IMG/VR virus record: IMGVR_UViG_3300031539_000220
Coordinates: 1-29,339 of that record
Strand: one strand, 5' to 3'
Length of the DNA: 29,339 nt
From: a virus
Shown here piece after piece: positions 1 to 8,492 of this stretch (position 1 is the first letter of the stretch; each line of letters opens with the position of its first letter). The translations under genes were made by a program, and so were the position numbers. The notes under the pieces were generated by a model that was not told the DNA's origin, ran no database searches, and worked only from the letters and a program-made list of their open reading frames with translations.

Positions 1-550
1 GACAAATTAACGAATTAAATGTTGTATTTCCTCCTGCTCCACCATAGCCACCAGATTGAGTTGTTCCAGTTGCAGCAGCTCCAGAAGCTCCTCCTGCTGA
101 AATTGCAATACTTTCCGTTGCTCCTAAAATAGATGCTGGAACAGTTATATTTAAATAACTTCCACCTCCTCCACCACCACCACCACTTTTTGTTGTAGCT
201 GCCGTGTTATTTTTTCGTCCACCACCACCACCACCGCCTGCTCCGAAAATTTGGATGTTTACGGATTTTGCATTGGCTGGTTTTGTCCAAGTTCCGCTTG
301 CTGTGAAAATTTGGACATCAGCAGTTGAAATTCCTCCTGAACCCGTTGCTCCTTGAATTCCAGTCGCTCCTGTGCTACCAACGCCTGTGGCTCCGGTCGA
401 ACCAGCATTTCCTTGCAAACCCGTGGCTCCAGTAGAACCAGTAGCTCCGACATCACCTTGCAAGCCAGTTCCGGTCGCCCCTGTTGCTCCAGTTGCGCCA
501 ATGCCTGCGATGTCGAGCTTGCCAGTAAATGGATTAAATTTGCAAGCCAT
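1..550 (-). CDS. Collagen-like, glycine-rich tail fibre protein (partial, C-terminus beyond window)
   Basis: The frame starts at ATG 548-550 and stays open to the left edge, giving about 183 visible residues. After a short N-terminus ([17 protein letters not shown]) there is a run of roughly 55 residues of Gly-X-Y triplets (GATGATGATG, then blocks such as [11 protein letters not shown]), the hallmark of a collagen-like trimeric stalk. Next comes a segment with [20 protein letters not shown], followed by polyglycine stretches, an arrangement common in phage tail-fibre tips or adhesins. Its position as the last visible gene of the head-tail module, one base after the 86-residue gene, fits a virion appendage that contacts the host surface. 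The fold assignment is inference from composition; the C-terminal receptor-binding part is missing. Confidence 0.75.
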   Translation of the reverse strand, partial: MACKFNPFTGKLDIAGIGATGATGATGTGLQGDVGATGSTGATGLQGNAGSTGATGVGSTGATGIQGATGSGGISTADVQIFTASGTWTKPANAKSVNIQIFGAGGGGGGGRKNNTAATTKSGGGGGGGGSYLNITVPASILGATESIAISAGGASGAAATGTTQSGGYGGAGGNTTFNSLIC

Positions 551-551
551 A

Positions 552-812
552 TTAAGAAATGCTTACTTTGACAAGGTTTGCATCATTCGCAACAGGAGGC
601 TGAACAGAGTATTCCAAAGCTAAAGTAGCAACTGTTGTTCCTGCGCTTTTGTAAACCACATTAGCAATATTATTTGTTGCTCCGTAGTAAGATAACTCTA
701 ACGAGTCAAATTCAGGGATTTGAAATCCTTGAATGGATTGAGCGATATTTGAAATGTCGCCAATAACACGATGGCGATATTTTGCGGTGTCGAGAATCGA
801 AGGAATGTCCAT
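552..812 (-). CDS. Small hypothetical virion-associated protein
   Basis: This 86-residue protein lies between the capsid gene and the fibre gene. It begins [16 protein letters not shown] and contains [19 protein letters not shown] and [10 protein letters not shown], a beta-rich pattern with alternating hydrophobic residues and no enzyme motif. It is separated by one base from the fibre gene and by 66 bases, holding a strong hairpin, from the capsid gene. The context suggests a small head/neck or fibre-associated structural protein. No function can be assigned from sequence. The start is preceded by TATAATACT rather than a Shine-Dalgarno sequence. Confidence 0.75.
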   Translation of the reverse strand: MDIPSILDTAKYRHRVIGDISNIAQSIQGFQIPEFDSLELSYYGATNNIANVVYKSAGTTVATLALEYSVQPPVANDANLVKVSIS

Positions 813-834
813 AGTATTATAATTAGCTGAATTA

Positions 835-862
835 GGGAGCGTAGGCAGATTCCTACGCTCCC
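835..862 (-). terminator. Perfect 11-bp hairpin directly downstream of the capsid gene
   Basis: GGGAGCGTAGG (835-845) and CCTACGCTCCC (852-862) are perfect inverted repeats around a 6-nt loop. The structure begins 17 bases after the capsid stop codon in the transcription direction. It is followed by TAATTCAGC rather than a clean U-run, so it may be a partial terminator, or a 3' stabiliser that keeps capsid mRNA more abundant than downstream fibre mRNA. Confidence 0.6.
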
Positions 863-878
863 CTGTTCAACTAACTAA

Positions 879-2087
879 TTACAGACCACCAACAGAGGTC
901 GAGCAAGGCAGCGGAATGCCGTCGAATGGGCAACGCTTGTAGACAATCGCGCAAACATTCTGCGGACGAATCGGCTGAATCGCACGGGAGATTTGGTAGA
1001 TGTGCTGACCGAAATCACCATACAGGTTGCAGTCGTTGTCGCGGAAGTAAGTCCACTCCAGTTCGCCCATAGCGAGTTGAGGCGCGAAGCGGAAGGTTCC
1101 TTCACCCGTGTAGGTTTCAGGAACAAGACGCTTGAAAGCCTCGCCAGCAATGACGAACATGACTTCGTAAGCGGCAGAAACCCATGCAGGGTTGCGGCGT
1201 TGAGCGAAACCATTAGTAACAGCAGTTGAGGTAATAGGATTAACAACAACGAGGTTGCCAGAAATATCGTAACCAGTTGCGCGAAGGGGTTGCTGATCGA
1301 TGCCGAAGGCGAAACCACGATAACCAAAGAACTGATATCCCTTGATCGAATCCTCACCGAGCTTGAACGATCCAGTCGTAAGAGCAACGAGGTCTTCTTT
1401 GACATCGCTATCATTACGGAAATTTTCGATCTGATCGGCGGAAGCCATGACCATGAAGAACTCGCCATCTTTGGTTCCAAAAGGCTCGGCAAGCATCTCT
1501 TCACGCATGAAAGTGCCGATCTTGTAGAGGGTCTTGAAGTTCATTGGAGCATCGGGAAGGATGCCAGTCGCGAACTTCGTGTTGATCGCTTGCATATCAC
1601 CAGTCAGGTTCTGCGAGAACGAACGGGTGCTGTTCGACACATACTTGATGCCAGACTGAAGCAAGTACTGATAACGGATATCGGCATTGATGAGTTGGAG
1701 GATGGTCTTCTCAAGCGAGATTTGAGCTTGGAGATACGAACCCTTGAAAGCGGTACGCGAGGTCTTAACGCAGACGCGAGGCCCAGCACCGCGAAGGGTC
1801 TGGAGTTGGAATTGATACTCGGTCGAGCCAACTTGGTCGGGAGTAGCACCAACGCCGCAAAGCGTAGTGTCGTTTGCGAAAGTCGGAGTTGCAAGCGAGG
1901 CGGCAGGAACTGCCATCTCCTGAACAACGGAACGCACAACATCCGAGACGTTCGGAAGAGTGCCGCCATCGATGGAGTTAATGTAAGGAGATTTACGAGC
2001 AAGCACTCGGCCAATCTGACCGATAATGCGGTTAACATCTTTAGCCGCGAAGTTCTGGACTGCGGCGAGTGAAATACAATCTGACAT
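879..2087 (-). CDS. Putative major capsid protein
   Basis: This 402-residue protein starts MSDCISLAAVQNF and ends in STSVGGL. No catalytic motif is visible. The sequence is rich in mixed alpha/beta segments with an N-terminal helical region, including YLQAQISLEKTILQLINADI, and a C-terminal stretch with ELEWTYFRDNDCNLYGD. The length, the position after the scaffold-like and portal genes, and the isolation behind its own long leader with a candidate promoter and behind a strong downstream hairpin all fit a highly expressed HK97-fold major capsid protein. The call rests on synteny and size rather than on a recognised signature. The start is preceded by AGAAAGATAAAATT, with no good Shine-Dalgarno. 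Another virion protein remains possible. Confidence 0.65.
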   Translation of the reverse strand: MSDCISLAAVQNFAAKDVNRIIGQIGRVLARKSPYINSIDGGTLPNVSDVVRSVVQEMAVPAASLATPTFANDTTLCGVGATPDQVGSTEYQFQLQTLRGAGPRVCVKTSRTAFKGSYLQAQISLEKTILQLINADIRYQYLLQSGIKYVSNSTRSFSQNLTGDMQAINTKFATGILPDAPMNFKTLYKIGTFMREEMLAEPFGTKDGEFFMVMASADQIENFRNDSDVKEDLVALTTGSFKLGEDSIKGYQFFGYRGFAFGIDQQPLRATGYDISGNLVVVNPITSTAVTNGFAQRRNPAWVSAAYEVMFVIAGEAFKRLVPETYTGEGTFRFAPQLAMGELEWTYFRDNDCNLYGDFGQHIYQISRAIQPIRPQNVCAIVYKRCPFDGIPLPCSTSVGGL

Positions 2088-2299
2088 AATTTTATCTTTC
2101 TATTTTAGGTTTGGGTTTGTTTGTTTTTGAACCTCAAAAGATAACTTCCGAGGCATCAAATAAGTTTCTGAATGCGATCTCTCGCATTTTAAATTCTTGT
2201 TTGTTGCCCCGGCACGTTGGGCTTATTCGGCCTGATTGCAATTTCTTTTAGCCATTGCTGGCTACCGAATACGCTTCGGCACTTCGCAGTTATGCTTTT
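2088..2299 (-). other. Structured untranslated leader of the capsid gene
   Basis: This gene-free stretch precedes the capsid start. It holds TAGCCA-TTGC-TGGCTA (2249-2264) immediately next to CCGAA-TACGC-TTCGG (2265-2279), two adjacent perfect small hairpins, and a weaker GCCC...GGGC pairing nearer the gene. On the minus strand no U-run follows them, so they look like leader structure (mRNA stability or processing) rather than a terminator. Confidence 0.4.
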
Positions 2300-2327
2300 C
2301 TTTTACTACACTTTTTTTGCCTGTCAA
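2300..2327 (-). promoter_or_regulatory. Candidate sigma70-type promoter for the capsid gene
   Basis: On the minus strand a perfect TTGACA (2322-2327) is followed after 16 bases by TAAAAG (2300-2305), a 4/6 match to TATAAT. The -35 overlaps the stop codon of the upstream gene (2324-2326). Transcription from here would yield a leader of roughly 200 bases. The -10 is imperfect, so the call is tentative. Confidence 0.35.
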
Positions 2328-2899
2328 ATAATCGGAGCAAATTTTTTTGAAAATTTTTCCTGCATCAATTTGATGTCAGGAACATGCTCCAACGATGGAA
2401 TATCGAGGTCTTGGAATGGATGAAAAATATCTTTTTCGTATTTTATCACTCCATCTTTAATCAAATCTTCGTTAAGAATTCTTTGCAAAGATGCGTTACA
2501 AATATCTTTTGAAATGTAAAAAACGCTTGCTGGGATTCCCATAATAACAAAAGAATTTTTCTCGTATGCATCGGCAACAATCGGAGAGAAACCAAGATTA
2601 AGAACATCGTAGTCGCTAACCCATCCGCCTCCTGCTGCATGGATAGAGCAAAGCCGATTGAATCGAAGTTGAATTAATTCAACTGATTCATTTTTTTCTT
2701 TCTCAAGCAATGGATACGTTTCAAGCAATTTTTTTTGCAGCTTGATCCTGTTAGGAGAAATCTGTGCATGACTTGAATTAAGCATCACAGGATTCCACCC
2801 GGCGCGTGTCCATGAATCCTTCCACAGGTTTGCTTTTGAGAATTCAATCGCCTGATCCCGCGCCTGTAGCGATTCGTAGTAAGCGTAAATATTTTTCAT
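2324..2899 (-). CDS. Putative GT-A-type glycosyltransferase (GT32-like)
   Basis: This 191-residue protein contains a Gly-rich stretch followed by WVSDYDV around residues 91-99. This resembles the DXD metal/nucleotide-sugar site of GT32-like and capsular-polysaccharide transferases (here D96-Y97-D98), preceded by a helix ending RFNRLCSIHAAGG. The length is short for a GT32 enzyme but enough for a minimal GT-A fold. Its ATG overlaps the stop of the preceding glycosyltransferase gene by one base (TAATG), so the two are probably translationally coupled and act together. The position immediately before the capsid gene suggests decoration of virion proteins or a surface glycan. The substrate is unknown. 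Confidence 0.5.
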   Translation of the reverse strand: MKNIYAYYESLQARDQAIEFSKANLWKDSWTRAGWNPVMLNSSHAQISPNRIKLQKKLLETYPLLEKEKNESVELIQLRFNRLCSIHAAGGGWVSDYDVLNLGFSPIVADAYEKNSFVIMGIPASVFYISKDICNASLQRILNEDLIKDGVIKYEKDIFHPFQDLDIPSLEHVPDIKLMQEKFSKKFAPII

Positions 2900-3852
2900 T
2901 AGTACGTTTTGTACCCAAGGTGAAAGGTGGGCACAGCAAGATCGATGTGCGTTGCGTGTCCTGCTTTCTTTGCCCGGATACAGAACGAAATATCTTCCCC
3001 GGTTTTGCCGTCAATCGGATGGAAGAAGTTACCATCGATATCAGGATAGGTTTTTGCAATGTCTTCAAACACGCTGCGGTGGACCAGCATTGCGCCAGTT
3101 CCCAACCAATCAACCTCGACAACAGCATCGTCGTATTGCCTTGCGCGAGGCACTAATGACTGGTCAGAGCAGACCAATCCAGCACCCTCTCTTCGCTCAA
3201 AATAAGCCGCACCAACGATGGTTTTATTGTCACCAATCAACTTGTGAATGATGTGCCTCTGAAGTGGCAAATCCAACACATTTCGCGCAGAGGGAACCCA
3301 GAAGCGCATCCATTCCGGTCGGCCAATGCATGGGATCATATCGTCGTCGAGCATGAGTAGCCAACGAGCATCCGTTTCAAGGAATTTAGCAGCAAGTTTG
3401 TTCCGGGCCTGATAAATCATGGAATTGCCACACTCCATGTCGAAACGGATTTTGTCGCGTCCGAAATCGAGTGCCAATGCGGTCAAAACGAATGCTGTAA
3501 CCGGGTTGGTAGTCTTGTATGCCACCATGCCCACAAAAATGTCTCTGCCGCCAAATTCGCACCGATACGAAGGCATTCCTTCTGGAGTGCGAGATTCGAT
3601 AATGTGTGTGTCTTGAGCAACCTCGGCAACCTCTTTAACAATGTCTTCTTTTTTTGGAGGATCAACTTTTTCCAAACGAGGTTTTCTTACAGGCTTCCTT
3701 TTAACTTTTTGTGATTTTTTCACACTTTCCTTTGGAGCTTCAGTCTGCTCCTTTTTTTTGTGCCGAAACGGCATTACAAGATTTGCAAACGGGTCGAAAG
3801 AGTCGAGCGCATTTGCTGTATTTTTTTCCAGTTGTGTTGTTTGTGTTTCCAT
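2899..3852 (-). CDS. Family 2-like glycosyltransferase with basic N-terminal tail
   Basis: This 317-residue protein has two parts. Residues 1-85 are a charged Lys/Glu/Pro-rich tail. From about residue 100 there is a GT-A domain, with GGRDIFVGMVAYKT at its start, the DXD-type motif LMLDDDM at 167-172 and an acidic GEDISF motif at 285-290 that matches the catalytic ED region of GT2-like enzymes. The combination is typical of a nucleotide-sugar-dependent transferase. It starts at 3852 after AAATAAATAAAT, with no Shine-Dalgarno, and ends in a TAATG overlap with the next glycosyltransferase. The disordered basic tail could tether the enzyme to nucleic acid or to virion parts, but this is a guess. 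The acceptor is unknown. Confidence 0.7.
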   Translation of the reverse strand: METQTTQLEKNTANALDSFDPFANLVMPFRHKKKEQTEAPKESVKKSQKVKRKPVRKPRLEKVDPPKKEDIVKEVAEVAQDTHIIESRTPEGMPSYRCEFGGRDIFVGMVAYKTTNPVTAFVLTALALDFGRDKIRFDMECGNSMIYQARNKLAAKFLETDARWLLMLDDDMIPCIGRPEWMRFWVPSARNVLDLPLQRHIIHKLIGDNKTIVGAAYFERREGAGLVCSDQSLVPRARQYDDAVVEVDWLGTGAMLVHRSVFEDIAKTYPDIDGNFFHPIDGKTGEDISFCIRAKKAGHATHIDLAVPTFHLGYKTY

Positions 3853-3877
3853 ATTTATTTATTTAAAAGTTTTTATG

Positions 3878-3962
3878 TTGCGTAGATGGGACTTGAACCC
3901 ATACTCCGGTTCCCCGAAAACGGATTTTAAGTCCGTTGCGTTTGCCATTTCGCCACTACGCA
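3878..3962 (-). tRNA. tRNA-Leu (anticodon UAA)
   Basis: The cloverleaf is complete. The acceptor TGCGTAG/CTACGCA is fully paired, and the D-arm is GCG...CGC. The anticodon arm is ACGGA-CTTAAAA-TCCGT, with UAA at positions 34-36. A long class II variable arm (TCGG-GGAA-CCGG-type) is followed by the T-arm ATGGG-TTCAAGT-CCCAT. The length of about 85 nt and the long variable arm fit tRNA-Leu decoding UUA. The bases after the discriminator are CA, so CCA is not fully encoded. It sits between the scaffold-like gene (stop at 3968) and the glycosyltransferase gene. Confidence 0.93.
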
Positions 3963-3967
3963 TTATG

Positions 3968-5242
3968 TCAATTCCCTAATGCCTCGTCCAAACCTGCGTC
4001 GATAGCATCGGAACTATTCATCCTAATGCGGTCATTGACGCTCGGCGCAACTCGGTTGGAACTGCTGACATTCTGCCGGGGAAGTCTTCCTGCGTTCTTT
4101 AGTCTGTTGTTTTCTTCGGTCAGTTTTTTCAACTGCTCGGCCATTTGGTTTTTCGATGATTGCTCGACTCGCAATTGCTCCGTCAGAACGTGCGAGAATA
4201 CTGCGGCAGCAGCAACATTTGCACGATCTTGAGCCGTAGTAGGCCAAAGAGCAGAATTAAATTTTTCAGCCATACTGGTAACGGCAGCATTGTGCTGTTC
4301 AATTTGCTTCATTTGATCTGGAGTTGCGCCCTTGGGTGCTTCCTGAAACCTCGCCCATGGTAAATCTTTTGTTACTTGATCCATGTACGAGTCGATCTCG
4401 TTAACTGTGCCTGAATACCACTCTGCTTGTGCCTGCTGTTTTTGTACAAAATATTGCTCGGCATTTTGCGCTGCATTTTGTAGCTCAAACTGCTGTTTTT
4501 CTTTTAAATCAGCAACATCAACAAGATTTCGCTTCAGTCGTTCCGCTTCGGTGAGCGGCAAGCGATCAATTGCGTTGTTTTTCCACCACTTGCTATCGAT
4601 TTTGTCTGGTCCGCCTGCCTGCTCAATGCTTTGAATCACCTCGTCTGACGCTCCATTAGCCCGTAGAATCTTGTAAATATTTTCTTTGGCAGCAGATATC
4701 GGTTCTTCAAATTTAGAACGGAAATCGGGGTCATTTTGAATGTCAAATATCGCTCGGAATCGTCGCAGTTCGTCGTAATCTTCAGGTACTTTTACCTGTT
4801 GTTCAGTTTCGGCAAGTTTTTGACGCAAGGCGGCTGCTTCTTCAGCTTGTTTTTTATATTCAGAAGCAGTTTCTTGAAGTTTTCGCCAATTACTTTGATT
4901 TTTTTCAGAAAGATTTCGAGGACGCTCAATTGCGGCAATTTCTGGGTCAATTTCGACTTCTGGATCGGTTTTTTCTTCGACTTCGCCTTGCTCTTGCTCA
5001 CTTTGGGAGGACTCTTCTTCAACGGAACCTTCTTTTTGTTCGTTTTCAACAGGTTCTTCTTGACTGCTTTCTTCTGGTTGCTCGTTTTCCCCTTGATTTT
5101 GTTCTTCTTGAATTCCTTCCGCTTCGTCCAGCATTTTTTCAAGAGTCTGATCCAAATCGTCATCAATTGGGTCAGCATCTAAACTGGGTTCTCCGAAACC
5201 GGAGGCTACATTTGGTTCGATTGCTTCTTCGTTGTCACTCAT
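3968..5242 (-). CDS. Putative capsid scaffolding protein
   Basis: This 424-residue protein has a strongly acidic, low-complexity N-terminal third rich in Glu, Gln and Ser (runs such as EEQNQGENEQPEESSQEE), a charged helical middle with coiled-coil character (EKNQSNWRKLQETASEYKKQ), and a second helix near the C-terminus (EQLRVEQSSKNQMAEQLKKL). Acidic, highly helical proteins encoded between portal and major capsid genes are usually internal scaffolds for procapsid assembly. No protease motif was seen. The start follows AATAAATAAATAAACAC without a Shine-Dalgarno. The scaffold role is inferred from composition and gene order. Confidence 0.65.
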   Translation of the reverse strand: MSDNEEAIEPNVASGFGEPSLDADPIDDDLDQTLEKMLDEAEGIQEEQNQGENEQPEESSQEEPVENEQKEGSVEEESSQSEQEQGEVEEKTDPEVEIDPEIAAIERPRNLSEKNQSNWRKLQETASEYKKQAEEAAALRQKLAETEQQVKVPEDYDELRRFRAIFDIQNDPDFRSKFEEPISAAKENIYKILRANGASDEVIQSIEQAGGPDKIDSKWWKNNAIDRLPLTEAERLKRNLVDVADLKEKQQFELQNAAQNAEQYFVQKQQAQAEWYSGTVNEIDSYMDQVTKDLPWARFQEAPKGATPDQMKQIEQHNAAVTSMAEKFNSALWPTTAQDRANVAAAAVFSHVLTEQLRVEQSSKNQMAEQLKKLTEENNRLKNAGRLPRQNVSSSNRVAPSVNDRIRMNSSDAIDAGLDEALGN

Positions 5243-5273
5243 GTGTTTATTTATTTATTGGTTTCTACTAAAT

Positions 5274-5534
5274 TTATTTTGACCGCATAGATTTCGACCC
5301 CCGGCATTTCCATTTTTTTCGAGAAAGGTTGTTGGGAGAATTGGGGTCTGATTTCCAGTCGCCTTTGATTTTTGCGGATCGTGCGCAGTAGGCATCACCA
5401 CGCTTGGTTCCCGGACGAATGCGATCTTTGCCGTCTTTTGCTTTCCCTGCCTGCCCATATTCGACCTTGCGTTTACGTCCAGTTTTTGCGTTAGTAACGA
5501 TTTTTGTAAATCTTGGTTTGATTTCAGCACTCAT
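5274..5534 (-). CDS. Small basic phage protein (DUF6321-like)
   Basis: This 86-residue, highly basic protein has RPGTKRGDAYCARSAKIKGD followed by DPNSPNNLSRKKWKCRGSKS. Two Cys residues lie within conserved-looking segments. This pattern resembles small phage proteins of the DUF6321 type; the match is from memory and was not searched. It lies between two short genes in the portal-scaffold interval, with 2-base spacing to the upstream gene. It could be a DNA-associated or minor head protein. No function is established. Confidence 0.65.
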   Translation of the reverse strand: MSAEIKPRFTKIVTNAKTGRKRKVEYGQAGKAKDGKDRIRPGTKRGDAYCARSAKIKGDWKSDPNSPNNLSRKKWKCRGSKSMRSK

Positions 5535-5536
5535 AA

Positions 5537-5776
5537 TTACATTTCTGTGTATTTCCCAGCAGACGCATCTTGTTCTCGGTCATCAAAGTCCAAAAGATAT
5601 TCGATTTCAGAAATAGCAAACTCAAATCCTGATTTGTACTTTGCTTCCAAAGCAACCGATTCAATTGTCCTTCCATTGCATTTCGGAATAGACTCTTTTA
5701 AGTATTTAAGCAGTTTCCCGCCAGACACTTTGTGAAACTCACGGAAAGCTACTGCGTCAGCATTAGTCCAGTTCAT
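5537..5776 (-). CDS. Small conserved hypothetical protein
   Basis: This 79-residue protein (MNWTNADAVAFREFHKVSGG at the start) is predicted to be mostly helical with an acidic C-terminal part (ISEIEYLLDFDDRE). It overlaps the preceding gene by four bases (ATGA), indicating translational coupling. It belongs to the run of three small genes between portal and scaffold, where minor head proteins are often encoded. The function is unknown. Confidence 0.7.
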   Translation of the reverse strand: MNWTNADAVAFREFHKVSGGKLLKYLKESIPKCNGRTIESVALEAKYKSGFEFAISEIEYLLDFDDREQDASAGKYTEM

Positions 5777-6063
5777 TTTTTGTCTTTGTCTGTAACTTTC
5801 TTAACTGTTTCTTTAACTTTTTTGACAACCTTTTTGACTCCTTTTTTTGCGCCTTCGTAAACATCTTTTCCAAGTTCTTTAAGCTGGTCAATATTTGCGA
5901 TTTGATCGCTCATTCCTTGTTTTTCAAGACGCTTGTAAGTCTCTTTTTCCTCTTCTTCTTTAAGAAGTTTTTCGATCTCGTCTTCTTTTTCTGTTTTAGA
6001 AGCAATTGGATTGTCAACGTACTTCTGTTTTTTCAATGTGGTTTTGTTAGGCTTTAATGGCAT
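5773..6063 (-). CDS. Small Lys/Glu-rich hypothetical protein
   Basis: This 96-residue, extremely charged protein has an acidic helical stretch (KEDEIEKLLKEEEEKETYKR) followed by a C-terminus of Val-Lys repeats (KKGVKKVVKKVKETVKKVT), predicted to be one long amphipathic or coiled-coil helix. It starts at 6063 after CTAATAAAATT, 12 bases beyond the portal stop. The basic tail could bind DNA. Its place between portal and scaffold suggests a minor head component, but no function is visible. Confidence 0.65.
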   Translation of the reverse strand: MPLKPNKTTLKKQKYVDNPIASKTEKEDEIEKLLKEEEEKETYKRLEKQGMSDQIANIDQLKELGKDVYEGAKKGVKKVVKKVKETVKKVTDKDKK

Positions 6064-6075
6064 AATTTTATTAGG

Positions 6076-8490
6076 TTACCCTGCGGTTGGTGGTTTGCCG
6101 GGAGCAGCAATTTCGTTTACCCCGGCAAATTGGTCTGGCATCATCGCTTCTGTCGCTTGCTGCGCTTGCGCGGCACTTACCCTGCCGCCACCTCCGCGCC
6201 CCCCTGAAGGCATTCCTGCGCCAGCAGCAGGCATGATTTGATCGACTGGTGGCGCATCCATTCCTGCGGTGATGTGTTTGTAAGCCTCTTGTACCATTTG
6301 CTTGTACTCTGCGATCTTCTGCTTGTCTCCGCCTTTCATTTCTGCCTGATTGACGTGCATAACAAAATGCTCCAACGCTTTTGCGAAAGGAGCAACCATT
6401 TCTGGCGGCAATGCCCCGGCGGGAGCGTTGGCAATGACAGGCATGAGTTTTGCAACGATGGTATCCAAATGCACCATATCGTTGTCGCGAGGCGAAACTG
6501 GCACTTCTTGACCCGCAATAATAGCTTGAAGTTCGATAATCTGCTGGCGAGTAGCTTCGATAGCAACTGCTTCGACCTGATCCTTCGGCAAGATGACTTG
6601 GTTTGCGATTTCTTGACCAACTTTGCGGGACCAGTCGAGTTTAATCAGTTCATCTTGATTAACCGCCGGGTTTCCGGTGTAGCGTTGAATGAGAAGGTCC
6701 AAAATTGCGCCTTCTTGCATTGTGTTGTCAGGAATAAGTTCCTGCGCGGGAGAGAATGCCAGCAAAAGAATGTCGGAAGGAGGCAAATTGCGCTCCAACA
6801 TGTTCAAGCAACACGCAACGGCATCCTCGTCAAGATGAGATGGCATTTCAAATGGAACCAAAAACGATGGCATCTGAAGGTCGGACCCAGAAAATGTCTC
6901 AACAACTTCTTTCCGCGCCCAAATAGCCTCTGGAGCGGACATTCGGGTAATATCCAACAGCATTTTTAACTCGGATGCCGCCCGAATATGCTCTGGATGG
7001 CAAATACCACGTTGCATTCGCGAAACTGCATCGGAATATTGCTTGCTCCAACGCATTAAAATCCCTTCGCGAATCTGGTTTTCGATGGCGGCAACACGAT
7101 TAATTTCGCTTGCGGTTTTGTCTCCGGTCTGGATGCCCAAAGCGGACGAAGGCAAAAAGGTTCCAAGCTGTATTTCGGCCAATCCAGAGATAAATTGGTC
7201 GAGCTTCAGGAAATCGTCAACATCAGCAGGCGCATTTTGCGGTACTACCTCGTATCCCTCGGCAACATAAGCCACAGGGTGCATGACTGTGAGAGGTGCA
7301 ATGCCGGGTTTGGCAGTTGCAGTCTTTTTCAGTAGCAGCATTCCTTTGAGGTAAACATTATCTTGAACTAAATTCCGAGCTTTATCGACAGCAATATGAG
7401 AGTTGTAAAGGTCACGCCCAGCACCTCGGCTTGACATTAAGCTACCGGACCCAATTTCGACCGAAAACAAAGCAAGACAATCGCTCATCCGGTTGTAGCG
7501 ATCCAATTGGGTGCAAATTTCGTTGCCGCTTTTGTCGTCAAACAAATATCGACTGATTTTCCCATGAGGTTCTTTTACCAGCAATTCACCCAACTCAACG
7601 TATTTTGCGTCATTCTCGTATGAAGCACCATAACTGCCCTCGCGCATCCAATCCTCAACCCTTCGCGCATCGTCATCGGAGTCTAAAGACCTCCCGGCGG
7701 GACGAGCATTGTTAAGTGCTTTTACAAGGTTGTTTATATGCCACCCGGCCAAAGCAGAAGTCTCTGGGTCTTCAAGGATCGGCAACAGTTCCGCAATTTG
7801 ATATCGGCGTTTACGCCCCCAAATAGGCGTTGCTTCAACCTCTTGCGGAGTCTCGATGCTAAAGAATGTGTAGTCTTGACGGCAGAACTCTGGCTTCCAA
7901 TCCCTCGGATCGTCCCATGTCAATGCGGTAAAGCCAAAAGTTGTGTTTTCGTGTACGATTTGAGCAACAATATCGTCATGGCCAGACCATCCGCGAATAC
8001 ACTTTGTGATCTCCTCGCGAAAAATATTGGTTTTATTTTCCGCGTCGACTCCTTGTGCAGGGTACTTTGCAAATGTCAAAAACGTGCTTGATTCAACAAC
8101 TTGCTTGAATGGTGGTTGAATCCTCGAAACCATCGTGGAAAGAAACCCTGTCGGACGATTAGATCGCCAGTTCTGACCCATGGATTCCAGTTTCTTTGCG
8201 TTGTACGGAGGTTCGTTGTTTAATTTCTTTTGGATGAGTGCATTTTTGCGGTTTCTTTCAACATTCTGTTGTTTCAAACGCCGATAAGCAGAAAACGCTT
8301 GTTCCGTTCCTCGGAACGTGCGTTTAACCTCAAGCGTCTCTTCATTAACAATTTCATCCGTCTGGTTAACCCCCGGCATTACAACATTTAGCCGAGACTT
8401 TGTGTTTTTGTCGCCTGCCTCCAGAGTTCTGGGTGCTTTGGTCGCAAAAGTCTGAATGATTTCAACTGGAATCGGTGTCGTGTCTGCCAT
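6076..8490 (-). CDS. Portal protein
   Basis: This protein is about 804 residues. The start was chosen at the ATG (MADTTPIPVE), because the slightly longer TTG start would overlap the upstream stop. It is the largest head gene and follows the large terminase and one intervening gene, the classic portal position. The middle region (GLAEIQLGTFLPSSALGIQ, then KTASEINRVAAIENQI and a helical segment before MQRGICH) resembles the long stem/clip helices of large podovirus-type portals. The C-terminus is a Gly/Ala-rich tail with GGRGGGGRVSAAQAQQ. It would form the dodecameric DNA gate at the capsid vertex. The length exceeds that of typical siphovirus portals (about 400-500 residues), favouring a podovirus-like head-tail connector. 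Confidence 0.75.
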   Translation of the reverse strand: MADTTPIPVEIIQTFATKAPRTLEAGDKNTKSRLNVVMPGVNQTDEIVNEETLEVKRTFRGTEQAFSAYRRLKQQNVERNRKNALIQKKLNNEPPYNAKKLESMGQNWRSNRPTGFLSTMVSRIQPPFKQVVESSTFLTFAKYPAQGVDAENKTNIFREEITKCIRGWSGHDDIVAQIVHENTTFGFTALTWDDPRDWKPEFCRQDYTFFSIETPQEVEATPIWGRKRRYQIAELLPILEDPETSALAGWHINNLVKALNNARPAGRSLDSDDDARRVEDWMREGSYGASYENDAKYVELGELLVKEPHGKISRYLFDDKSGNEICTQLDRYNRMSDCLALFSVEIGSGSLMSSRGAGRDLYNSHIAVDKARNLVQDNVYLKGMLLLKKTATAKPGIAPLTVMHPVAYVAEGYEVVPQNAPADVDDFLKLDQFISGLAEIQLGTFLPSSALGIQTGDKTASEINRVAAIENQIREGILMRWSKQYSDAVSRMQRGICHPEHIRAASELKMLLDITRMSAPEAIWARKEVVETFSGSDLQMPSFLVPFEMPSHLDEDAVACCLNMLERNLPPSDILLLAFSPAQELIPDNTMQEGAILDLLIQRYTGNPAVNQDELIKLDWSRKVGQEIANQVILPKDQVEAVAIEATRQQIIELQAIIAGQEVPVSPRDNDMVHLDTIVAKLMPVIANAPAGALPPEMVAPFAKALEHFVMHVNQAEMKGGDKQKIAEYKQMVQEAYKHITAGMDAPPVDQIMPAAGAGMPSGGRGGGGRVSAAQAQQATEAMMPDQFAGVNEIAAPGKPPTAG

Positions 8491-8492
8491 AG

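Noticed and set aside
816-821. Perfect TATAAT on the minus strand just before the 86-residue gene
   Set aside because: No -35 element at the right distance, and the transcript would begin at the start codon itself.
1290-2072. Plus-strand open frame of 260 codons opposite the capsid gene
   Set aside because: It lies entirely antisense to a well-placed capsid gene. No motif or leader supports it, and no other plus-strand gene exists nearby.
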